In this document: positions 21,311-29,640 of the stretch, piece by piece
How positions within the stretch are numbered: position 1 is the stretch's first letter
Layout: each line of letters opens with the position of its first letter
From: Okapia johnstoni
Taxonomy: Eukaryota > Chordata > Mammalia > Artiodactyla > Giraffidae
Length of the DNA: 64,000 bases
NCBI GenBank assembly: GCA_024291935.2
Contig: CM044320.1
Location: 51,464,001 to 51,528,000 of the forward strand
Direction of reading: 5' to 3'
Made by a program: the position numbers and the translations under genes
The notes under the pieces: model-generated
The model's input: only the letters and a program-made list of their open reading frames with translations
Told to the model about the DNA's origin: nothing
Databases searched by the model: none

Positions 21311-22418
21311 AACTCATACATTAACACTGCAGACATAAACACATAAACATACACTACCTCATATAGTACTTAGAACTCAAGAGTTCAATAAATGCTAAAT
21401 TCTTTCCCTTATTCAATAACAGTGACTGAGCTCCTATTGTGTATTAGGCAAAAAGTTGCACAGATGATTACTTTTTTTGGAGGGGTTTAGGAACTAACAA
21501 ATGAGGAGAAAGATAGAAAAAAACCAACAAAAAAGGGAAATTAAAGGTGAAGAGTACCATCACAGACTACTCTGTCAGGGGTGCTATACAGAGAGAATGA
21601 AAGGATTTGGATATCTCTTAAAAGTTTGCTGCGGTAGGATGAAACACAAATCATGAAACGAACCATCCATTCAACACACCTGTACAATTTCTTTCACGGA
21701 GTTTGGAGGCCTCCTCTCACTTGTGTCTGGGTCACTGACCTTGAGCTGGGGTGGGGGTAGGGGTGGCTACTGCTTACTGTGTTCTCACTGCAGAGTTCCA
21801 ACACTAGCTTTTCAGAGGGTTTGTGTGTCAGGTGTAGGGGTGGCAGTAGGAACGCAGGTTAGGTTTAGAGGATTACTGACAATCCTGTAATAACTTTTGA
21901 AATAGCTTTTCAGATCAATTCCCATTCATTTCCCACTTTACAGAGAAAAGAGGGCCAGAGAAGGATCAACAGTTATGAGAAAAACTAAGAGGAAAAAACT
22001 CCACTCACCACAACTGGAAATGGAAGATATCTCTTTATTCTCATGTCCCATTTTCTTTCCTCAGCCATCTCTGGTGGCTTGTTTGTGTTTTCCTCCTATC
22101 ATCCACAATGGTTTTTATTTTATATTGAGACTATCCTGGGGAAAAGATACTAAATGAGAAATCATTGCAAAAATTCCAGAAGAGAAATCTATAATACCTT
22201 GGGTGTTAACTAAGAGATGCTGAGCATGAAAAAGAATTCATGCCAAATTAGGTAGTTCTATTTCATCTAATTGCACAAAATTTCCTGTCATGCTCACTTA
22301 CAGTCATGTTTTTTTTTAAATATTGAGTTAGAACAGCCTTGATTTTTATGATAACTTGCCCAAATATGTCCTACATTTAAAAAATACCTTTCATATTCAG
22401 GTTGTAAGTCTATGTTTG
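21311..22418. other. mostly unique; faint L2 traces
   Basis: Short L2-like traces appear at about 21365-21610 (TTCAATAAATGCTAAATTC, GCTCCTATTGTGTATTAGGC). A G-rich run lies at 21748-21766. The rest is unrecognised. Confidence 0.4.
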
Positions 22419-22634
22419 TGCTAAGTTGCTTCAGTTGTGTCCGACTCTTTGCAACCCTATGGACTGTAGCCGGCCAGGCTCCTCTGTCCATAGGCTTCTC
22501 GAGGCAAGAGTACTGGAGTGGGTTGCCATGCCCTCCTCCAGGGGATCTTTCTGCCCAGGGATCAAACCCACATCTCTTACAACTTCTGCATTGGTAGGTA
22601 GGTTCTTTACCACTAGTGCCACCTGGGAAGCCCT
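22419..22634 (-). repeat. Bov-tA SINE
   Basis: TGCTAAGTTGCTTCAGTTGTGTCCGACTC through CACCTGGGAAGCCC is a full reverse copy. TATGTTT occurs on both sides near the ends. Confidence 0.95.
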
Positions 22635-22654
22635 GAAAGGTGTATGTTTTAATA

Positions 22655-22755
22655 CAAATCATTCGTCCTCTGTAGGCCTCAGTTTCCTTAACTGTAAAAT
22701 GACTACATTATCTCTGAAATCTCCTTTGGGCCCCCAATTCCATACTTTGAGTCCC
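22655..22755 (+). repeat. MIR-type fragment
   Basis: TAGGCCTCAGTTTCCTTAACTGTAAAATGACTACATTATCTCTG is the MIR CORE. Confidence 0.65.
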
Positions 22756-23023
22756 CTTACAAACATATTGGTTAAAGTCTGGTGACAACTGTAGCTACAA
22801 TGACAACAGAATAATGAAGCATATTAACACTGGTGTTAATGTAATAATCAGCTGTGTTTTGTTACATATGGCAATTTATTTCAACAATTAAGCCAAACTC
22901 CATCTGTTTTGGCATGCACAAGTTTTCAAATGGGTTCCTGAACCACATCTTTGGAAATGATTTCACGTTTTTCAAATACTGCTACCATCAATAAATGACA
23001 ACTGTGTGGAATCTTTCTGATTA
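22756..23023 (+). other. unique sequence ending in AATAAA and poly(A)
   Basis: AATAAA at 22992-22997 is followed about 26 nt later by an A17 run (23023-23039), the layout of a retroposed mRNA 3' end. No reading frame or donor gene is recognised upstream. An 18-bp palindrome lies at 22823-22840. Confidence 0.3.
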
Positions 23024-23039
23024 AAAAAAAAAAAAAAAA
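23023..23039 (+). repeat. poly(A) tract
   Basis: Uninterrupted A run after TTTCTGATT. Confidence 0.85.
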
Positions 23040-24424
23040 CCACTGATGCCAAAGCCCATCCTATTGGACAAAGGGAATGTTTTGCTTATTTGACCTTACA
23101 GATATGTTGCACGGTCTAATCGATGGACCCAGAAAAGGAAGATAAATCTCCATGTCAGCATGGGGGGAACATGCATGGCGTGCTGGTTTCTAGAGCAGGC
23201 AAAGGCTCAACCCTGTCAGCAGCGGGTTTCTATTTTTCTGACCTGAGGATCCTGTTGGGACAGGATGTACCTCAATCTATGATGGAGACAAGACAAATGG
23301 TACGTTCCACACATCTGGCCGGGGTGCCTTTCTTGGGCCTGGCTTGAGCTGCATTGACAGAATAGCAATAGGGAACATTTGTCTTTATCTTTATAACACT
23401 TGACAAGAGGCATGATTACTGCAGTAAGGGTATCAAAATAAAGAAAAAATGGGCTGTCCAAGAGCCCTGTTATTTATCACATTCAGAAAACGCTAACCCA
23501 GACTAGCAGGATAGAAATTCATTGTCAGATTGCTTCTAAAGATCATATTTTCCTCCCGAGATAGTAGTGAAACCCAAGGATCTCTCCTGTACTGTACTCC
23601 CCCCTTCCTCTGCCCCCTTCTCCATTTTTTCAGGTTGGGGCAGTCTTCTCCTGGCCCATGCTGTCCCTCCATAGCCTGGGAGTTGCCTTCATGTGGCTTA
23701 TTGCATTTGCCAGCCTGACAGTATGAAAGCCATTCCCTGTATGTACAGGAAACACACGGATAAAGAAAAAAAAACCTGGTAGCTGGCAGCTTATTAACAA
23801 ATATTGAATGTATACAGCAAAAATTCGATTTATTTTGCAGCAAGTATTAGGATGTCTCCAGGCAAATTAGAGCCAGAGCTGACTTTGTTCAACCCCTTTA
23901 TTTATTTTCCCAGTCCTTGTTTCCTAATTAGGCAGGCTTTCTTCTGCTTCACAAACACCCTCTCTGCCTAAATCGTTGCAGGTCCACTGAATCCTGAACA
24001 CAATGGGCTTACACATTCATATTAATACCATGATAGGGAGGTATAATCCACCCTTTTGCATAAAGCCGCCAAATCACTACAAGAATGATAGCAAATGCCT
24101 TTACGACACAGTATGCATTTTCCCTGTCTGACTTGTGGGGTCCTGCATGTGCTATAGCCAACGAATTTTTCAAAGAAATTGTGAACAGTAGATGGGTCTA
24201 AGAAGTGTTTGCTTTGAAAGGCCACCTCCTTCAGTGTATGGCACCAAAGTCTCTCTCTCTTTTTTTTTCCTTCCGAGTGTTCTCTTTCAGCAGGCCTTTG
24301 CAAAAGAGGGCACTTGCTCACAATTCCTCATGAAGAGCAATTCAAGAGTTAAATCAATGGCTATGCCCAGAAGCTTGTTTGGAATTCAACATTTTGTTAA
24401 CTTAGCATTCTTTTGTAGAGTTTA
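23040..24424. other. repeat-free block, candidate conserved non-coding DNA
   Basis: About 1.4 kb without a recognised repeat, with higher complexity than the surroundings. Frames at 23123-23347 (+), 23493-23843 (-) and 24022-24321 (-) contradict one another and show no known domain. A regulatory role is only inferred from the absence of repeats. Confidence 0.35.
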
Positions 24425-24605
24425 GAGCAGTTCTCAACCTCGGCAGTCCATTAGAATCGTATGAGGAGCTGTAAAAAAAATGTTGATGCCTAAGCCCCTT
24501 CCCAAGTCAATTGAATTAGAATGTCAGAGGGTAGAACGAAGACTTTGGGATTTCTAAGAAGGTCTCCAAATGATTCTAATAGGCAGCAAGAGTTAAAAGT
24601 CATTT
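24425..24605 (+). mobile_element. MER5A (hAT-Charlie)
   Basis: GCAGTTCTCAACCTCGGCAGTCCATTAGAATCGTATGAGGAGCTG and AATTAGAATGTCAGAGGG...CAAATGATTCTAATAGGCAGCAAGAGTT follow the MER5A consensus. This is a non-autonomous element with hAT-type ends. Confidence 0.9.
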
Positions 24606-24639
24606 GTATGTAGAGTTTTTATCATTAGAACACATCTAG

Positions 24640-25320
24640 AGAAGTCTTGTTCATTCATTTAACAAGTATTTGAATGACTACTATCCATTAGGAAAAAGAC
24701 CGTGTGCAATTGATTGAGTGTTCAAAGACATAAAGGGATTTCTATGTTCTCAAGGTAGTGGGCGAGCTAACAGAGGGCCTGAACTTTTTAACCTTTCCAT
24801 ACATATTATTGAGTCCTATTGTGTGTTATAAGCATAGAGTCAGTAGGGTCCAAACCAGACAAGGTCCTTGCTCTCATTGAGCTTGCATTCTATCAGTAGT
24901 AAATACATTTTAACATAGGTACTGATGAGGAAATTCCCTGGCAGTCCAGTGGTTAGGACTCCGTGCTTTCACTGCTGGGGCCCAGGTTCAATCCTTGGTC
25001 TAGGAAGTAGTATCCTGCAAGCTGTGCAATGCAGGCAAAAAACAAAGAAGTGCTGATAAGTTCTATAGAGAAATGAATACAGAGGTAACATGATAGAATG
25101 ACTGGGACCACGAAAGAGTTCTAGGATGCTTCTCTGAGCAGCAGATCTGAATGATGTGAAAAAATGGATCAAGTGAAGATCTTGAAGGGTTGTTTCCTGG
25201 GCAGAAGGAACACCAGTGCCAAAGTCTTGAGGTAGAAGCAAACAATTTCCTGGAGCATATAGAAGCCAAAGTTCTCAGAGGATGTGGGAGGTCAGAGATG
25301 AAGTCAGAGGTAGATGGGGG
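24640..25320 (-). repeat. L2, interrupted by CHR-2
   Basis: AACCAGACAAGGTCCTTGCTCTCATTGAGCTTGCATTCTA lies left of the SINE. GATAAGTTCTATAGAGAAAT, GGGCAGAAGGAACACCAGTGCCAAAGTCTTGAGG and ATGTGGGAGGTCAGAGATGA lie right of it, all in reverse L2 order. Confidence 0.82.
24930..25049 (+). repeat. CHR-2 SINE nested in L2
   Basis: AAATTCCCTGGCAGTCCAGTGGTTAGGACTCC and CAGGTTCAATCCTTGGTCTAGGAAG are the CHR-2 tRNA-like head. GTACTGATGAG and GTGCTGATAAG flank it as a degraded duplication. Confidence 0.88.
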
Positions 25321-25508
25321 TAAATATTCTGCATAAAGGTAACCTTTACAGAGAGAAGAAAGCAGGCAAGAGTTGGAGATGCAGATGAATAGTTCTGAGC
25401 CTTCAGAGAGGAAGAACTACTGCTTTTGCAGGGCCTTGGTGGTTTTAAATTGTACCTTGAAGGAGAGCACCCAAGAAGCTGGAGGGGAAGAACATTTTAA
25501 AAAGTAGT

Positions 25509-25731
25509 GCGTGAGTGCTAAGTCGCTTTAGTCATGTCTGACTCTTTGCAACCCCATGGACTGTAGCCCACCAGGCTCCTCTGTCCATGGGATTCTCCAG
25601 GCAAGAATACTGGAGCGGGTTGCCATGTCCTCCTCCAGGGGATCTTCCTGACTCAGGGGTTGAACGCACATCTCTTAAGTATCCTGCATTGGCAGGTGGG
25701 TTCTTTACCATTAGCACCACTTAAGAAGCCC
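25509..25731 (-). repeat. Bov-tA SINE
   Basis: GAGTGCTAAGTCGCTTTAGTC through CACCACTTAAGAAGCCC. TTTTAAAAAGTAG and TTTTAAATAGTGG on the two sides are the likely target duplication. Confidence 0.94.
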
Positions 25732-25739
25732 TTTTAAAT

Positions 25740-26218
25740 AGTGGTATTTCTCTGTAAAGATATTAAAGGCAGGACAGTCTAGAGTATGAACAGAGAATAG
25801 TAGATTGTCCAGCTTTACTAGAATGAAGGATTCATGAAGCAGTAAAAGAAGCTTAGAGGTTTAGATTTAAAAAAAAGGACTTTGTATGTTGAGCTGCTGC
25901 TGCTGCTGCTGCGTCACTTCAGTCGTGTCTGACTCTGTGCGACCCCATAGACGGTAGCCCACCAGGCTCCCCCGTCCCTGGGATTCTCCAGGCAAGAACA
26001 CTGGAGTGGGTTGTCATGTCCTTCTCCAATGCATGCAAGTGAAAAGTGAAAGTGAAGTTGCTCAGTCATGTCCGACCCTTAGCTACCCCATGGACTGCAG
26101 CCTATCAGGCTCCTCCGTCCATGGGATTTTCTAGGCAAGAGTACTGGAGTGGGTTGCCATTTCCTTCTCCATTGTATGTTGAGAGCTTGGACTTTATCCT
26201 AAATACAAATAGAAACCC
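25740..26218 (-). repeat. L2 piece, interrupted by BovA2
   Basis: AGAGCTTGGACTTTATCCTAAATACAAATAGAAACCCC right of the BovA2 and AGCAGTAAAAGAAGCTTAGAGG left of it fit reverse L2 (ggactttggattttatcctaagtg). Confidence 0.5.
25894..26171 (-). repeat. BovA2 SINE (dimer), full length
   Basis: The (GCT)n end is followed by two Bov-A units joined by GCAAGTGAAAAGTGAAAGTGAAG. TTGTATGTTGAG at 25882-25893 and 26172-26183 is a perfect 12-bp target duplication, so this is one of the younger insertions here. Confidence 0.97.
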
Positions 26219-26515
26219 CAATATATTTTCTGCTTATATTATCACCCTTATCTCTGGCCAGTTCTTGACTTGCTTCTTGTATCCCAGCAACTCCAAACTT
26301 CTTAGCACCCCACATCCCATATACACATAGTTATAGTATCATGCCAGTTAGGCTTTTGTGATTTTCATTCACTCTGTTCAGAATATCTTTCCCATACCCT
26401 TGGGTTCCTCCTGGTCAACTAATCAAACTGCTACTCAGGCTTTGAGTTAGCCACAGTTCCTCCAGGAAGGGCTTTCTTGACCCTCCTTGGTGACTCCGTA
26501 AAATGAGAGGCTTAT
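26210..26515 (+). repeat. L2 3' region
   Basis: TTCATTCACTCTGTTCAGAATATCTTTCCCATACCCTTGG and AGTTCCTCCAGGAAGGGCTTTCTTGACCC are the sense L2 segment near the 3' end. Confidence 0.75.
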
Positions 26516-26555
26516 TTCCTTAAGGACACTCACCATGCTGGGTCACTCATTCTTG

Positions 26556-27458
26556 AGTTGTTGTTGCTGTTCAGTCACGAAGTTATGTCCAGCTCTTCAT
26601 GACTCCATGGACTGCAGTATGCCAGGCCTCCCTGTCCCTCACCATCTCCTGGAGTTCATCCAAGTTCATGTCCATAGAATCGGTGATGCCATTCAACCAT
26701 CTCATCCTCTACTGCCTTCTTCTCCTTTTGCCTGCAATCTTTCCCAGCGTCAGAGTCTTTCCCAATGAGTTGGCTGTTCACATCAGGTGGCCAAAGTACT
26801 GGATCTTCAGCTTTAGCAAGGAGTATTCAGGGTTGATTTCCCTTAGGATTAACTGGGTTGATCTTCTTGATGTCAAAGGGACTCTCAAGAGTCTTATCCA
26901 GCACCACAATTTGAAAGCATCAATTCTTTGGCATTCAGCCTTCTTTATGGTCCAACTCTCACATCTATACATGACTACTAGAAAATCCATAGCTTTGACA
27001 ACATGATCCTTATCATATCACTTAGTTGGCAAAGTGATGTCTTTGCTTTTTAATATGCTGTCTAAGTTTGTCATAGCCTTCCTTTCAAGAAGCAAGCATC
27101 TTCTAATTTTATGGCTGCAGTCACCATCTGCAGTAATTTTGAAGCCCAAGAAGAGAAAATCTGTCACTGCTTCCACTTTTTCCCCTTCTATTTGCCATGA
27201 AGTGATGGGACCAGATGACATGATCTTATTGTTTGAATGTTGAGTTTAAGCCAACTTTTTCTTTCTTCTTTTTTTTTTTTTTTACATTTGCTCTTCGTCT
27301 TTATTTTTTTTATTTTATTTTTTAATTAGTTTATTTTCTATTTTTTAATAAAAATTAAAAAAAAGCCAGCTTTTTCACTCTCCTCTTTCACACTCATCAA
27401 GAGACTCTTAAGTTCCTCTTTGCTTTCTGCCGTGAGAGTGGTATCATCTGCATGTATG
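26556..27458 (-). mobile_element. BovB LINE, 5'-truncated, with a nested retroposed insert
   Basis: Runs from the AGTTGTTGTTGCTGTTCAG tail complement to GAGAGTGGTATCATCTGCAT. CATTCTTG at 26548-26555 and 27459-27466 is the target duplication. Sense peptides such as [15 protein letters not shown] survive, but the frames are broken. An A/T-rich insert lies at 27261-27363. Confidence 0.95.
27261..27363 (-). mobile_element. short poly(A)-tailed retroposed insert
   Basis: About 103 bp beginning with a T-rich run (poly(A) on the minus strand), bounded by AGCCAACTTTTT (27249-27260) and AGCCAGCTTTTT (27364-27375), a 12-bp target duplication with one mismatch. The body (ACATTTGCTCTTCGTCTTTA then AT-only sequence) may be an extreme 5'-truncated L1. 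Confidence 0.75.
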
Positions 27459-27466
27459 CATTCTTG

Positions 27467-27720
27467 GGCACTAGAAACCAACTCTTTGAGTGTTGCGTAT
27501 TGTTCTGGGTGCTTGCTTTATACTCTAATTGATAGACAGCCAGGAAACACTGAACATAACAAATAAGCAGATTATATAGTCTGTTACAAGATAGTGAGTA
27601 TGATAGGAAAAAGTAGTTCAGGGTATGGGAGTGGTGCAGGAGGGCACATTTGAAGGTCAGAGTAAGCCTAGTTGAAAGAACAAAATTTGAACAGAGATTT
27701 AGATCGAACAAATTCCAATT
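27467..27720 (-). repeat. L2 fragment
   Basis: ATTGTTCTGGGTGCTTGC, AAGATAGTGAGTATGATAGG and TTTGAACAGAGATTTAGA resemble reverse L2. Confidence 0.5.
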
Positions 27721-27867
27721 TGCCTGAGACTGAGGTGTGTCCTGCAATGCCGGATTTCCAGTACTGAAACTAGGATAGTCCTGGGCAAACAAGGATGGTT
27801 GGTTACTCTTATTTGTGAATATTTGTCCTATCTGTTAGTTTTGCATACTTGAGAACAGGAACTAGAG

Positions 27868-28070
27868 CGCTGGTGTAGTGTGGCTAAGATTTTAGGCTTT
27901 AGACTTTGACTGGCTGTGTTCAAACCCTGGCTCAGCCACTCATTAGCATTGTGACCTTGGACTAGTAAGATTTTTTTTAACCTCCCTGATATTCTGCTTT
28001 TACATCTGTGAAATGGAAGTCGTTGGTACAGAATAAACAGTTAACAAATATTGCTATTATTATTATTCAT
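27868..28070 (+). repeat. MIR, near full length
   Basis: GGTGTAGTGTGGCTAAGATTTTAGGCTTTAGACT, GTTCAAACCCTGGCTCAGCCACTCATTAGCATTGTGACCTTGG and ACATCTGTGAAATGGAAG. Confidence 0.92.
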
Positions 28071-28072
28071 AG

Positions 28073-28140
28073 TGCCTAGCATCGTCTCTGGGACAGTCAC
28101 TCCTCAATAGATGATTATTGAAGGAACAGATAAATGATAA
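28073..28140 (+). repeat. L2 3' terminus
   Basis: AGTGCCTAGCATCGTCTCTGGGACAGTC and CTCAATAGATGATTATTGAAGG. Confidence 0.6.
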
Positions 28141-28199
28141 TCCACCATGCACAAAGCACTAGGATAAACTCTGGACATACAACAATGGATAAGGCATGA

Positions 28200-29005
28200 T
28201 TTGTGCCTTCAAGAAGATCACAATCCAGCAGGAGACATCCATACACCACATTTTATCATCTAACTGCTGTCTTGATCCACCATTACAGTCCTTATTCCCC
28301 TTCTATGATGTACTTTTATGTTTTTTGTAGAGCACATGACCTTCTAATATACTACGTAATGTACAATATTCTTATATGTCACAATTACTCCTACTGGAAT
28401 GCAACTTTTCTCATTTAAAAAAAATTTATTGGAATATAGTTGCGTTACAATATTGTGTTAGTTTCTGCTATGCAGCCAAGTGAATCAACCATATGTATAC
28501 ATATATCCCCTCTGTTTTGGATTTCCTTCCCATTTAGGTTACCGCAGAGCATTGAGTAGAGTTCCCTGTGCTATACAGTAGGTTCTCATTAGTTTTCATC
28601 TATTTTATACTTAGCAGTGTATACATATTAATCCCAACTTCCCAGTTCATTCCACTCACTTTTTCCCACCTTCATAATCACAAGTTTGTTCTCTACATCT
28701 GTGTCTCTTTTAATGCTTTGCAAATAAGTTCATCTGCACCATTTTTCTAGATTCCACATATAAATGATATTTGTTTCTCTTTCTGACTTATAGTCTTCTG
28801 TTTGACAGTCTCTAGGTCTATCCACGGCTCTGCAGATGATACTATTTCATTCCTTTTTATGGTTGACTACTATTTCATCCCACTGGAATGCAACATCTTT
28901 AAGGCAGGGGCCTTGGTTTTATTCACTGAGATGTCCCCAGTTCCTGAAAGTGTACCTGGCACCAAGAAGATGCTCAATAATGTTTGGTGACTTAATGAAC
29001 AGAAG
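28200..29005 (+). repeat. L2 3' end, split by L1
   Basis: Left part to 28405; right part resumes at 28882 with CACTGGAATGCAACATCTTTAAGGCAGGGGCCTTGG and ends CCTGGCACCAAGAAGATGCTCAATAATGTTTGG, the sense L2 terminus. Confidence 0.8.
28406..28881 (-). mobile_element. artiodactyl L1 3' end nested in L2
   Basis: TTATTGGAATATAGTTGCGT, CTGTGCTATACAGTAGGTTCTCATTAG and TCTAGATTCCACATATAAATGAT follow reverse L1. ACTGGAATGCAAC at 28393-28405 and 28882-28894 is a perfect 13-bp target duplication. Confidence 0.95.
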
Positions 29006-29039
29006 TTTCATTTCATGTGATGAGAACTTTAAAGAGGTA

Positions 29040-29640
29040 TATGCAAGGTGTGGATGATTCCTTTTGGACAGTCAAGGGAGACTGCATAGACAATGTGGCG
29101 TTTGAGGTTGACCTTGAAGAATTTATAGTGTTTCTTTAGGAGAAGAAGTTATCATGGTATTTCAGGCTCTGAATCCAGCAAGAAGACTTGCCAGGAGAAG
29201 GAATTTTCAAGAGAATGCAGGGTCATGGAAGCCAGAGAGAGGGATTAAGGAAGTGACCTTATAGCATTAAATGCTGCAGAGAACCTGAAGCGGTCGAACA
29301 TGGGTGAGGTTTAAGACATTTCAGTTTGTTGATAGAAAATGGACCAAAGGATGAAGCAGTGTGTGAAGTGACCATGTAGAGACCAGTATGTAGCTACTTA
29401 AGAATGTGGAGGGAGGTGAATTGGTAACTTGAGAGAGGTTGATCTTAACTTCTAGTGAAGTAAGATCACTTGAGCACATCGCTAGACTAAGTGGAAAGAA
29501 ATAGTCAATAGAAGAGGTACGGGTAGACACAGAAGAGGGCACAACTGATGCACGGAAGTTCTGGAAGGGATGAAATTGAGAGGACAGAGAGAGGGAGAGT
29601 TGCTCATTCTTTCTTAGTGACTAGAGATAAGGAGAGGAGG
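29040..29640 (-). repeat. L2 ORF2 region, diverged
   Basis: GGTTGACCTTGAAGAATT, GGGTCATGGAAGCCAGAGAG, AAATGCTGCAGAGAACC and AGTGTGTGAAGTGACCATG keep reverse L2 order. Confidence 0.6.
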
